NCBI RefSeq assembly: GCF_040958095.1
Contig: NC_091165.1
Coordinates: 23,519,558 to 23,583,557, forward strand
Direction: 5' to 3'
DNA length: 64,000 nt
Source of the DNA: Procambarus clarkii
Lineage: Eukaryota; Arthropoda; Malacostraca; Decapoda; Cambaridae
The translations under genes were made by a program, and so were the position numbers. How positions within the stretch are numbered: the first letter of the stretch is position 1; every line of letters starts with the position of its first letter. The notes below the pieces were generated by a model. The model was not told the origin of the DNA and made no database searches. It saw only the letters and a program-made list of their open reading frames with translations. Below are positions 49,936 to 61,730 of the stretch, in pieces.

Positions 49936-52067
49936 AGCCTCGGCTATCACTTCCTTATGTCCGGTCGTGATGGTCAAGCGGATTAAGGCGTCCCTGTACA
50001 TACCAGTTGTGGGAGTATGGGTTCGAGTCACTTCTGGGGTGTGAGTTTTCAGTTGTATATAGTCCTGGGGACCATTCAGGCTTGTTTGCATTTGTGTTCC
50101 TCACGTGTGCCCCAAAGAATGAGGTGATTTGATAAAATGCTATGCCCAAGATTACCATCCGAGTGCCGGCGGGGAAGTGGTTCAAATAGCCTCGGCTATC
50201 ACTTCCTTATGTCCGGTCGTGATGGTCAAGCGGATTAAGGCGTCCCTGTACATACCAGTTGTGGGAGTATGGGTTCGAGTCACTTCTGGGGTGTGAGTTT
50301 TCAGTTGTATATAGTCCTGGGGACCATTCAGGCTTGTTTGCATTTGTGTTCCTCACGTGTGCCCCAAAGAATGAGGTGATTTGATAAAATGCTATGCCCA
50401 AGATTACCATCCGAGTGCCGGCGGGGAAGTGGTTCAAATAGCCTCGGCTATCACTTCCTTATGTCCGGTCGTGATGGTCAAGCGGATTAAGGCGTCCCTG
50501 TACATACCAGTTGTGGGAGTATGGGTTCGAGTCACTTCTGGGGTGTGAGTTTTCAGTTGTATATAGTCCTGGGGACCATTCAGGCTTGTTTGCATTTGTG
50601 TTCCTCACGTGTGCCCCAAAGAATGAGGTGATTTGATAAAATGCTATGCCCAAGATTACCATCCGAGTGCCGGCGGGGAAGTGGTTCAAATAGCCTCGGC
50701 TATCACTTCCTTATGTCCGGTCGTGATGGTCAAGCGGATTAAGGCGTCCCTGTACATACCAGTTGTGGGAGTATGGGTTCGAGTCACTTCTGGGGTGTGA
50801 GTTTTCAGTTGTATATAGTCCTGGGGACCATTCAGGCTTGTTTGCATTTGTGTTCCTCACGTGTGCCCCAAAGAATGAGGTGATTTGATAAAATGCTATG
50901 CCCAAGATTACCATCCGAGTGCCGGCGGGGAAGTGGTTCAAATAGCCTCGGCTATCACTTCCTTATGTCCGGTCGTGATGGTCAAGCGGATTAAGGCGTC
51001 CCTGTACATACCAGTTGTGGGAGTATGGGTTCGAGTCACTTCTGGGGTGTGAGTTTTCAGTTGTATATAGTCCTGGGGACCATTCAGGCTTGTTTGCATT
51101 TGTGTTCCTCACGTGTGCCCCAAAGAATGAGGTGATTTGATAAAATGCTATGCCCAAGATTACCATCCGAGTGCCGGCGGGGAAGTGGTTCAAATAGCCT
51201 CGGCTATCACTTCCTTATGTCCGGTCGTGATGGTCAAGCGGATTATGGCGTCCCTGTACATACCAGTTGTGGGAGTATGGGTTCGAGTCACTTCTGGGGT
51301 GTGAGTTTTCAGTTGTATATAGTCCTGGGGACCATTCAGGCTTGTTTGCATTTGTGTTCCTCACGTGTGCCCCAAAGAATGAGGTGATTTGATAAAATGC
51401 TATGCCCAAGATTACCATCCGAGTGCCGGCGGGGAAGTGGTTCAAATAGCCTCGGCTATCACTTCCTTATGTCCGGTCGTGATGGTCAAGCGGATTAAGG
51501 CGTCCCTGTACATACCAGTTGTGGGAGTATGGGTTCGAGTCACTTCTGGGGTGTGAGTTTTCAGTTGTATATAGTCCTGGGGACCATTCAGGCTTGTTTG
51601 CATTTGTGTTCCTCACGTGTGCCCCAAAGAATGAGGTGATTTGATAAAATGCTATGCCCAAGATTACCATCCGAGTGCCGGCGGGGAAGTGGTTCAAATA
51701 GCCTCGGCTATCACTTCCTTATGTCCGGTCGTGATGGTCAAGCGGATTAAGGCGTCCCTGTACATGCCAGTTGTGGGAGTATGGGTTCGAGTCACTTCTG
51801 GGGTGTGAGTTTTCAGTTGTATATAGTCCTGGGGACCATTCAGGCTTGTTTGCATTTGTGTTCCTCACGTGTGCCCCAAAGAATGAGGTGATTTGATAAA
51901 ATGCTATGCCCAAGATTACCATCCGAGTGCCGGCGGGGAAGTGGTTCAAATAGCCTCGGCTATCACTTCCTTATGTCCGGTCGTGATGGTCAAGCGGATT
52001 AAGGCGTCCCTGTACATACCAGTTGTGGGAGTATGGGTTCGAGTCACTTCTGGGGTGTGAGTTTTCA
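49936..52067 (+). repeat. SINE-derived 252-bp tandem array, right arm, 8 full units plus a partial
   Basis: Units start at 49936, 50188, 50440, 50692, 50944, 51196, 51448, 51700 and 51952. Each begins agcctcggctatcacttcct and includes a tRNA-like head: A-box tggtcaagcgg followed by attaaggcg (tRNA-Leu-like D-arm) and B-box ggttcgagtca. Copies are almost identical; single-base variants seen are gattatggcg (51241-51250) and catgccag (51762 region). The last unit breaks off at gtgagttttcagtt and passes into (TA)n. The repeated 76-codon frame on the minus strand is a by-product of the unit. Confidence 0.97.
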
Positions 52068-52068
52068 G

Positions 52069-52983
<915 letters not shown>

Positions 52984-52996
52984 ATATATATATATA

Positions 52997-53088
<92 letters not shown>
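52984..53088. repeat. (TA)n microsatellite
   Basis: TA dinucleotides following the MITE terminus. Confidence 0.97.
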
Positions 53089-53093
<5 letters not shown>

Positions 53094-54179
53094 ACACATA
53101 TGGAATGAAATAAGTGATGACGTTTCGGGTTTTAGCCATGTTATTGTGACTTATGTTATGTGCGTGTGTGCGTGCGCGTATGTGTGTGCGCGCGTGCACG
53201 CTCGTTCACACCCTGCCCAAGCAAAAGGACAAATGAGTAACGCGGTAATATAAGAGAGGAATAACACCGCCCCAGAGAACTAATGTAGCCGGAGAACAAA
53301 GTACTGGTGATTCACTGACCAAGTGTCGCATGACTCGCCCCTTCACTTATAAGGGATGACGGGTTCGACTCCCTACAATTATACCGTTTAGCGCGGGCAG
53401 TTAGTAAGGTTTATTGCCGTCCCAGAGTGATTCTTGCACATCCGAACCATCGATCTCTCCCACGGCGACCATTCATTCACTCATATCCACTCTCTTATCG
53501 CATCTGTAGATTAGAGAGGGAGAAAAAATCAATGGTACATAATTTAGCAGTGGCGAGCGGTCAATGGCTAGAGGGGGTTGCTGAGGCATCTATCCCCCCC
53601 CCCCTCTATTCCCCCATCCCCATCCCCCCCCCCATTAGGATGTATCTTGCGTCAGGCAGCGAGGGGCGAGGACGCAGGGGTACGATAACTCCTCTCTGGG
53701 TGCGTGCGTGAGGTCTCAATTTCCCGCTCACGTCAGTTTCCCTCCAGCTTTTTCAAAGTTTGGTTCTTGCGCTTCCGGAGGCGAGATTGCGTTTGGGGGA
53801 CAATTGTTCTACGAGGGACTTTTATAATATTTATTATCTATCAAGCTGCATGTTATATGTTTATTTTGAAGTGCTCAACAGATAATAAATTAAGCATTTA
53901 CTTAGTGCACAAACTTATGTCATTATCAGCTTATATATTTTTTTTTAAACCAAACTTTATTCCGTGGATTTTGTAACTTTGCCAGAGAATATAAAACACT
54001 CGCAACTTGCCTGAAATATTGCAAACTATACCCGAGAAGAAACTGTATATGCACATTACAGTTTCCACAAAAGTAACGACCAGTTTAAGAGCATGTGACA
54101 ACCCAGAACATAAAAGTGTTGAATGATTCAGAAACGGAAACAATTCGAACACTTTACGGACTGTGATGAATATTAATGA
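53089..54179. other. noncoding DNA
   Basis: A tRNA-type B-box-like string (gggttcgactcc, about 53361) is present without a convincing A-box. C-runs at 53596-53634. No gene supported. Confidence 0.45.
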
Positions 54180-54303
54180 CTGAGCCAGATATTTTAGAGA
54201 ATGACCGGGCGATTTTAGACATCATCCGGCTATTTTAGAGACCCACTCGGCTCTTTTTAGAGACTCGTCCGGTTATTTGAGAGACTGAACCGGCTATTTT
54301 AAT
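54180..54303. repeat. degenerate ~25-bp tandem repeat
   Basis: Units of the pattern ccggctattttagagactga recur five times with substitutions. Confidence 0.75.
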
Positions 54304-55295
54304 ATTACCGTCAAGACGCGACGCGCGCGAATACCAAGGAAAATCTAAGACAAATAAACGCTGATGTTTTAATATTTAAAACACTTTAAGATAATTAAAA
54401 AAAGCACGTGACTGAAGCACGAATAACTAGCTGCCCCATCCCTCACTCACACGCCCAAAACAGCCATAAACCACGTAAGAAACAACTTAAACGAACATAA
54501 AAGCATTAAATAGCCAGTGGCGATACTTCCAAAACCCATAAAAGTAAATTGAAACAACTTAACTGGACATTAAATGCTTGGAGAAGCCAATAAAGACCCT
54601 CGGGGCAAAAATCGATACATCAATACAAGAACTTGGCAAGTTTTGAATCTGGGACCGTGGTCAGCCAGCTGGTGGTGGCGGGGGGGCCGCACTGACAGGA
54701 AAATCTAGTTGACGGGGCGTCACGCTGGACAGATAAGGACAGCCAGCGGCCGACGGGTATCTCCACCAACCCAATTTACCCAATTATCAACGGAGGAAGC
54801 AACAAGGACGACTTCAACGACCCTGGGGAGAGTAGCGACAGGCAGCCAGAGATACGACCCCACAGCAGGCGGCCAGCAGAAGCCCCGCTGCGGTATCTGA
54901 ATGGTGGTCGTTATGAGGGGACGACCCCGTGTGGCTCTGCGGTAGTGAAGGACACAGACGAGGGAGATACAGAGGGGTCCACCAGGTCAGTGGGTCAACG
55001 AGGGGTCGTGGCAACGCCCAGACGACGAGAGAGGATCGTTACGACGACGAGAAGGGGGGACGCCAGTTGCGACGACGAGAGGGGGAGGTCGTTGCTACGC
55101 CCAGGCGGCGAGAGGGAAGCCGCTGCGACGCCTGGCGGGAGGGACGCCGGCCGACACGACATGCAGCGATGCCGGGTGACAAGCAGGCACCAGCGTCGCT
55201 GGGAGAGGAGAGGCCAGTGGGTGAGTATGGGTGGCAGCACTGCTCGCAAGGAGGACAAATTGGGTTATGGTGGCCAAGGGGCGCAGAGTGACGGG
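54304..55295. other. noncoding; GC-rich right half
   Basis: 54660-55290 is GC-rich with open frames rich in Arg/Gly (for example 54945-55361), but these show no known domain and run into the minisatellite. I do not call a gene. Confidence 0.4.
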
Positions 55296-56728
55296 AGCCC
55301 CTCAGTGGTGCAGGGGAAGAGGAAGCCCCTCAGTGCTGCAGGGGAAGGGGAAGCCCCTTAGTGGTGCAGGGGAAGGGGAAGCCCCTTAGTGGTGCAGGGG
55401 AAGGGGAAGCCCCTTCAGTGGTGCAGGGGAAGCCCCTTCAGTGGTGCAGGGGAAGCCCCTCAGTGGTGCAGGGGAAGCCCCTCAGTGGTGCAGGGGAAGG
55501 GGAAGCTCCTTAGTGGTGCAGGGGAAGGGGAAGCTCCTTAGTGGTGCAGGGGAAGGGGAAGCCCCTTCAGTGGTGCAGGGGAAGCCCCTTCAGTGGTGCA
55601 GGGGAAGCCCCTCAGTGGTGCAGGGGAAGCCCCTCAGTGGTGCAGGGGAAGGGGAAGCCCCTCAGTGGTGCAGGGGAAGCCCTTTCAGTGGTGCAGGGGA
55701 AGCCCCTCAGTGGAGCAGGGGAAGCCCCTTCAGTGGTGCAGGGGAAGCCCCTCAGTAGTGCAGGGGAAGCCCCTCAGTGGTGCAGGGGTAGGGGAAGCCC
55801 CTCAGTTGTGCAGGGGAAGCCCCTCAGTGGTGCAGGGGAAGCCCCTCAGTGGTGCAGGGGAAGCGGAAGCCCCTCAGTGGTGCAGGGGAAGCGGAAGCCC
55901 CTCAGTGGTGCAGGGGAAGCGGAAGCCCCTCAGTGGTGCAGGGGAAGCGGAAGCCCCTCAGTGGTGCAGGAGAAGCCCCTCAGTGGTGCAGGGGAAGCCC
56001 CTCAGTGGTGCAGGGGAAGCCCCTCAGTGGTGCAGGGGAAGGGGAAGCCCCTCAGTGGTGCAGGGGAAGCCCCTTCAGTGGTGCAAGGGAAGGGGGAAGC
56101 CCTTTCAGTGGTGCAGGGGAAGGGGAAGCCCCTCAGTGGTGCAGGGGAAGGGGAAGCCCCTTCAGTGGTGCAGGGGAAGGGGGAAGCCCTTTCAGTGGTG
56201 CAGGGGAAGGGGAAGCCCCTCAGTGGGGCAGGGGAAGGGGAAGCCCCTCAGTGGGGCAGGGGAAGGGGAAGCCCCTCAGTGGTGCAGGGGAAGGGGAAGC
56301 CCCTTCAGTGGTGCAGGGGAAGGGGGAAGCCCCTTCAGTGGTGCAGGGGAAGGGGGGAAGCCCCTTTAGTGGTGCAGGGGAAGAGGAAGCCCCTCAGTGG
56401 GGAAGGGGAAGCCCCTCAGTGGGGCAGGGGAAGGGGAAGCCCCTCAGTGGTGCAGGGGAAGCCCCTCAGTGGTGCAGGGGAAGGGGAAGCCCCTCAGTGG
56501 TGCAGGGGAAGGGGAAGCCCCTCAGTGGTGCAGGGGAAGGGGAAGCCCCTCAGTGAGGCAGGGGAAGGGGAAGCACCTCAGTGGTGCAGGGGAAGGGGAA
56601 GCACCTCAGTGGTGCAGGGGAAGGGGAAGCCCCTCAGTGGTGCAGGGAAAGGAGAAGCCCCTCAGTGGTGCAGGGGAAGGGGAAGCCCCTCAGTGGTGCA
56701 GGGGAAGGGGAAGCCCCTCAGTGGGGCA
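55296..56728. repeat. 22/28-bp minisatellite, more than 50 copies
   Basis: Core cagtggtgcaggggaagccc plus ct (22 bp), with a 28-bp form that has an extra ggggaa hexamer and forms with gcggaa or ttcagtgg. Short and long forms alternate in blocks. Open frames up to 407 codons are repeat artefacts (repeating GAGEGEAPQWCR-like peptide). Confidence 0.97.
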
Positions 56729-56830
56729 GAAGAGAGGAGATACAATGACATCATCCAAAACTGATTCGTTTATAGATATAAAAAGGGCCCCAAAAATTTA
56801 CCCACACGCGTGAGTGCAGACGTGTGCGCG

Positions 56831-56838
<8 letters not shown>

Positions 56839-56898
<60 letters not shown>

Positions 56899-56985
56899 AA
56901 CTACACTAAAAGAAGCTGCAGAAGCCACCTCCATCCACAACTTTATGGCCAGATTCGACAAAGAATTTGAACATCAAAGTTGAAA
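56839..56985 (+). repeat. (CA)n followed by LINE C-terminal tail
   Basis: (CA)n to 56896, then a frame reading LKEAAEATSIHNFMARFDKE, ending at TGA near 56981, the type of tail seen at the C-terminus of LINE RTs in this window (compare 43258-43320). Confidence 0.6.
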
Positions 56986-57002
56986 TGCAACAGATGCAAG
57001 AA

Positions 57003-57115
57003 GGCTAGCAGCTTCTTGTTTCAGCGCCTCAGTGTGGCGATCCAGAGAGGAAACGCCTGCTGCGTCCTCGGTTCCTGTCCGGAAGCGAAGGAGCTCCAAG
57101 AGATCCATAACCTTT
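57003..57115 (+). pseudogene. retroelement ORF 3' fragment (VAIQRGN family), second copy
   Basis: The frame reads [19 protein letters not shown], continues VLGSCPEAKELQEIHNL and stops at TAA (57113-57115). It is homologous to 39225-39270. A polyadenylation-like aataaag follows at about 57163. Confidence 0.6.
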
Positions 57116-57564
57116 AAACACTCATTGTATTACCTAATGTACATCTTGCAACCTTTAAATATCTAATAAAGCACAAAAAAACATTATATATATATATATA
57201 CACACACACACATCTCCACACATCTCCACATCTCCACACATCTCCACACACACATCTCCAACACAACTGCACTTCCACTTGTTCCTGCTTACATAACACC
57301 AATCATACTGCTCATGTTAACCCACATAAATATACAAATATACATTAGGACACGCATTTAAGTATGCATGTATGTATATAAGAGCGTCCCGAGCGGCGGG
57401 TTCCAGCGCCACGCCGCGCCACCAGGAGGCGCGGATAATCTTGTAAAAATCTCGACGATATATTTTTTCCTCTATTTTTTAATAGAGGATGGCGCGAGTG
57501 GTGGTGGAGGGGGGGGGGGTCAGGTGACAATATTCCTGGGTAAATAATGTACACATTCCCCGTG

Positions 57565-57722
57565 GGGGGGCGCACGATCACAGGGGGGGGGGGCACGATC
57601 ACAGGGGGGGGGGCGCACGATCACAGGGGGCGCACGATCACAGGGGGGCGCACGATCACAGGGGGGCGCACGATCACAGGGGGCACACGATCACAGGGGG
57701 GCGCACGATCACAGGGGGGGGG
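57565..57722. repeat. G-rich 18-21-bp tandem repeat (acgatcacaggggggg)
   Basis: cgcacgatcacagggg recurs eight times; G-runs vary from 4 to 11. Four or more G-runs at close spacing make G-quadruplex formation plausible. Confidence 0.9.
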
Positions 57723-57847
57723 AGACGACTGGTGTGTGTGTTTACTATCTAGCTCTTAAAGCCTGCCTTTCTAACCAGTCTATTTCTCCTCTATTATATC
57801 TACTTCATGTGTTTCTCTCTAACACACACACAGATACACATATCCCC

Positions 57848-57980
57848 AGGAAGCAGTCCGTAACGGCCGTCTAACTCTCAGGTACCTATTTACTGCAAGG
57901 TGAACTGATGCATCAGGGTGAAAGAAAGTTCTTCCCCTTTGTTTCCGCCTCCGCAAGGAATCGACCCCTAAGCGCTATAC
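57848..57980 (-). mobile_element. tRNA-derived SINE fragment
   Basis: The reverse complement reads ggggtcgattccttgcggag (B-box region), gaactttctttcaccctgat, agtaaataggtacctgagag and ggactgcttcctgggg, matching the SINE at 27720-27840. Confidence 0.8.
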
Positions 57981-57991
57981 AATAAGCCGCG

Positions 57992-57993
<2 letters not shown>

Positions 57994-58083
<90 letters not shown>
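57994..58083. repeat. compound (GT)n(GA)n microsatellite
   Basis: GT dinucleotides switching to GA at about 58028, the same arrangement as at 40659-40792. Confidence 0.97.
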
Positions 58084-58088
<5 letters not shown>

Positions 58089-58441
58089 TTAGACATACAG
58101 AGACAGAGACGGACAGAGGTAGAGCCATAGAGAGAAAGACAGGCCAAGTGAACTAGAGAAACAATACCAGCTTGGTGAAGAGGTAACATAAAAGCAGGAT
58201 AGCTGGCCGGGAGAGCATCTCCAAGCAAGCGGAGGTTAATATGAACGGTAGCATATGTTTCCCCTGTGTTAGCGTCGAGGCAGAGGTGGACTGAACTGGA
58301 AACACACAAACAGATAACAAGACCTTCGGGTCTGTGTCCCGTGATCATCTGCTTGGAAGAGACAGGGATCAGAAGGTAGCAATAAGGCTCTCTTATGACG
58401 TACACAATATTGACCAGATCATACACTAGAAGGTGAAGGGA

Positions 58442-58480
58442 CGACGACGTTTCGGTCCGTCCTGGACCATTCTCAAGTCG
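58442..58480 (-). ncRNA. hammerhead-ribozyme-like fold
   Basis: Minus strand: stem I CGAC (58480-58477), core TTGAGAA (58476-58470), extra T, stem II GGTCC (58468-58464), loop AGGAC, GGACC (58458-58454), GAA, palindromic ACGT (58450-58447), C17 (58446), stem I GTCG (58445-58442). Stem II differs from the 39894 and 47399 folds at paired positions. Confidence 0.6.
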
Positions 58481-58494
58481 ATTGTGACTTGAAT

Positions 58495-58533
58495 CGACTT
58501 GAGAATGGTCCAGGACGGACCGAAGCGTCGTCG
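58495..58533 (+). ncRNA. hammerhead-ribozyme-like fold, mutated (A15.1 to G)
   Basis: The plus-strand mirror of the previous fold, but the base after GAA is G (58525) instead of A, which breaks the usual A15.1-U16.1 pair. Probably inactive. Confidence 0.5.
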
Positions 58534-58690
58534 TCCCTTCACCTTTTAGTGTGAGGTCTGGTCAACATTCTTCAGCCACGTTATTGTGACTCGTCGCGCA
58601 CAAAATATGCTCCCTAGCTTATCAAATAGGCGGAACATCCATGCTGTAGTGAAGACGGCCCCGGAACGCTGCCAAGAAATGAGAAATGTT

Positions 58691-58996
58691 GTCTAATCTT
58701 AGAACAGCTTCCACTGCTGCTGCTGTTCTACCTGCAGCTGCCTCTACTCCAAGCAACTGCTGTTACTGAGGAAATCCGTAGGAGCCGTGATGCTGTTACT
58801 CTTACCACCAATACTGTGACGACCCCATAAGCCATTCATAGAGTGAATGTTGAGTCTAATCTTAGAACAGCTTCCACTGCTGCTGCTGTTCTACCTGCAG
58901 CTGCCTCTACTCCAAGCAACTGCTGTTACTGAGGAAATCCGTAGGAGCCGTGATGCTGTTACTCTTACCACCAATACTGTGACGACCCCATAAGCC
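58691..58996. repeat. two direct copies of a 143-bp segment, 163 bp apart
   Basis: gtctaatcttagaacagctt through gtgacgaccccataagcc occurs at 58691-58833 and 58854-58996 with essentially no differences. The 20-bp spacer is cattcatagagtgaatgttg-like. Confidence 0.93.
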
Positions 58997-59139
58997 GTCC
59001 TCTTGTGCCTGAGGTGTGGAGGTGAGCTTCTGGTGTTACACTTTGGTCGCTCTCGTAGTCTCAATACTTGGACGTTCAGGTCCTGAAGGCCTTCCTTGGT
59101 CTTGCCCCAGCAACAGCTGTAGTGTGTGTGGTAATAGAC

Positions 59140-59290
59140 TACAGGGCTTTGTGGCTGTATTTTGTATTTGCTTCTACAACAGCAGGGGTTTCGAGTAATG
59201 TACTCTAGTGACCTGTGACTATACAGTATATTGTATTCGCTCCTACAGCAGCAGGGGTGTCGGGTAATGCATTCCTGTACTTTGTGACTG
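59140..59290. repeat. diverged tandem duplication of about 75 bp
   Basis: tattttgtatttgcttctac(a)acagcaggggtttcg (59157) and tatattgtattcgctcctac(a)gcagcaggggtgtcg (59228) share order and spacing. Confidence 0.7.
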
Positions 59291-60440
59291 TATATAAGAA
59301 GTACAGTAATGAACACTACAGTAGGCCTACTGATAAACACGAATTGTTCTATTTTACTGTATTTAGCTCTAATCATTTCACTCAAGTATCTAAGTTATTT
59401 GTGAAACCTACTCAATTATTAGCCTCAATAATGATAGCTGGCAATTTATCCCCCCTCGGCTACAACACTATTGTCACATCAATATTTCCACATATCCTTT
59501 TTAAACAGAAATATATTGTAAATTACGACCATTCATACGAATGTTGAACCTGCTGACACAACTTCAAGGCCTTGCTTCTTCCCCCTTCTAAATGCTTTTC
59601 ACTGGCTTATAAACGTCAGTGATATCTCCCCTCGTCCTCTCTCTCGCTCTCTCAAGAGAGTGTAAGTTTCATTCCATTATATCAGGTTGAAAGAAACGCC
59701 TTGTAACCTCAACTAGTCTAGTCTGAGTGTATACAATTTTTCTGCATCTTGATAGTTTGATTAAGTCTCCAAATAGAACACGATTCCATAGGAAAAAAAG
59801 TTTTGAGTCTTTGGAGTTTTTCTTCGAGGTATTTTTTTGTAATGAAGGTATTAATTTCATTTAATTTCGTTTTCATGCGATATGCGGGACCTTATTTGTT
59901 TAACGTCTTCAAGGTATGACGCCACACACAATTTTACACCTGAAGTTTCTTCAGTAATTATTTTGCTTTGTTTGTTTGTTTGTGACGTTAGCCAATACCT
60001 TGAGTAACTAATGACGTATCTAATTATCCCTCTTAAGGTCTTTTGCCTTTTCACACCCCTATTGGTGGCCTGACATTGTTTTCAGTCAAGACAAACACGA
60101 TAGTAGGCCTTTTATTTTATATTTCTAATAAAATTATTCCACTGAGACATTAAATGTACAATTTCTTCACCCCACACACACACCGGTTGTAATGCATTCC
60201 TGTGTTTTGAACATAGAGTGAACATTGTACCTGAGAATGGTCCTAAGAGGACCAAGTCGTGTGCCCAGGTGAAGCGTTTCAGACACTCAATAGTAAGATG
60301 CTTACACCTCAAAGAGGAGCACAGCTTAGGCAGTGAGGTAAACCCCCAGACCTTGGAAGGTGGAGGCCGGGGCGGGTGTGTGTGTGTGTGGAGCCTCCCT
60401 TCTACAACACTGGACGACTGGTTCATTGTTGTTGTTGTTT
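59291..60440. other. noncoding DNA
   Basis: AT-rich to mixed; no gene or named repeat seen. Confidence 0.5.
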
Positions 60441-60620
60441 AAGATTCGCTACTTGGGACAAAAAGTTCCAAGTAGCAAGATTCGCGTCCTGGAACAAAAA
60501 GTTCCAAGTAGCAAGATTCGCTACCTGGGACAAAAAGCTCCAAGTAGCAAGATTCGCTACCTGGAACAAAAAGTTCCAAGTAGCAAGATTCGCGTCCTGG
60601 GACAAAAAGCTCCAAGTATC
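60441..60620. repeat. 36-bp tandem repeat of a hairpin unit, 5 copies
   Basis: Unit aagattcgctacctgggaca plus aaaagctccaagtagc; copies start at 60441, 60477, 60513, 60549 and 60585. Each unit contains (c)tacttgg(g/a)a / (g)ttccaagta, a short inverted repeat. The single-copy form lies at 42590-42620. Confidence 0.93.
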
Positions 60621-60681
60621 ACGGGCTATAGTCCAGACCATAGTCCAGACTAGTCCAGACCATGGACTATGATCCACGGTC

Positions 60682-60730
60682 CATGCTGGACCAGTAACCA
60701 CGGACTCACCGTGGTTACTGGTCCAGCATG
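60682..60730. repeat. perfect 22-bp inverted repeat, 5-nt loop
   Basis: catgctggaccagtaaccac plus gg (60682-60703), loop actca, mirrored exactly at 60709-60730. Just upstream catagtcca / tggactatg forms another short hairpin. Confidence 0.95.
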
Positions 60731-61254
60731 AAGCATGTACGGGGGAACACATCTACAACCCTCGCTTACCTTCTCTCCAAACGCTGCCTTACAATATTAA
60801 ATTCTCACGCCATAATCCCCCCTCTCTCTACCCTAACCAAGTTAAGGCAAGATATTTCTGAATGTGATCTTCCATATTCCTGACAGGTTAAACGAGGTCA
60901 ACTTGCCCCTAGGGCTCTCCAGGGCCCTCATCACAACAATAAAACCTTCACACCTGACATGCTTCACACAAAACCCCTCACACATGATCCTGGCTTACTG
61001 AGAGGTGTCGAAAATACTTCCTGGACTATACCAAGCTTCTTACAATGCTAATAATTTAATGCCTAGAATCGCAGTGCACTTCTGCATCTCAAATACCGAC
61101 TGACTTCTGCTGCTCTCAGCACCAGTCTTAGGTTCAACACGATGCACTACCCACACGTCAAGAAGACCGATGTAATCACATCCTAGACGAAAAAATCTGA
61201 AATACGATAGCATAACATACGATAACATAACATAACACAACCCATCTTCAACTA
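60731..61254. other. noncoding DNA
   Basis: No gene or named repeat recognised. Confidence 0.45.
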
Positions 61255-61355
61255 ACCTACCCCAACCAACCTAACCTTATACATTAACCCCCCATGTTAC
61301 TTAATGTACTCTAACTTACCTTACCAACCCTAACCTAACCTACCCTAACCTATCT
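61255..61355 (-). repeat. degenerate CCTAA telomere-type repeats
   Basis: aaccaacctaacc, accctaacctaacc and taccctaacctatc over about 100 bp, an interstitial decayed tract. Confidence 0.55.
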
Positions 61356-61667
61356 GAAAAGCGACTAACTCCCAAATATACTTCGACTCATAAACTCAGT
61401 CTTTGACTAAATCCCACACTTTTCATAAAGCAGGAACACTTTGATGTAGCTCATTAACACAACTCCTCATCTTCGCCATCCTGAGACCACTTCCTCTCAT
61501 ATGTCTATTTTTCTAAGTATCGTCACACAAAGAGACGATAACTTCCAATCTCCGCCAAATCACGACCATTGATGCGCCACTGTGTCACATCTCCCATCGT
61601 CAGCACTCGTGCAGTCATCGGCAGGACAAACCTTCATGCAAACTGCACGTATTGCAAAGAACAAGGA

Positions 61668-61730
61668 GAAGGACGCAGGTTCGAATCCTCGTCACTGCCC
61701 TAGTGGATTTGTTCAAGAAGAAGAAGGTTC
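61668..61730 (+). repeat. SINE fragment with tRNA B-box
   Basis: gcaggttcgaatcctcgtca then ctgccctagtggatttgttc. The string ggttcgaatcc is a perfect B-box. The tRNA-like 5' half is missing. Confidence 0.6.

Larger units (their letters stand above)
58426..58547. repeat. 122-bp near-perfect palindrome made of two head-to-head Penelope-like 3' pieces
   Basis: aaggtgaagggacgacgacg, tttcggtccgtcctggacca and ttctcaagtcgatt are mirrored after the centre (about 58486) with one change (gaagcg for gaaacg). Each arm carries the hammerhead-like fold. Confidence 0.9.

Noticed and set aside
49955..51949. Repeated 76-codon minus-strand frame (MNHFPAGTRMVIL...)
   Set aside because: Each is the antisense of one 252-bp SINE unit; identical copies follow the repeat period, with no family resemblance to a protein.
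49936..52067. Cluster of functional tRNA-Leu genes
   Set aside because: A- and B-boxes are present, but the acceptor stem and tRNA 3' part are missing and a SINE body follows; tRNA-derived SINE units fit better.
54709..55361. GC-rich Arg/Gly open frames as a host gene
   Set aside because: No domain, no splice signals, and the frames continue into a minisatellite.
55541..56764. Open frame of 407 codons and overlapping ones on the plus strand
   Set aside because: Product of the 22/28-bp minisatellite; three overlapping frames carry the same repeating peptide.
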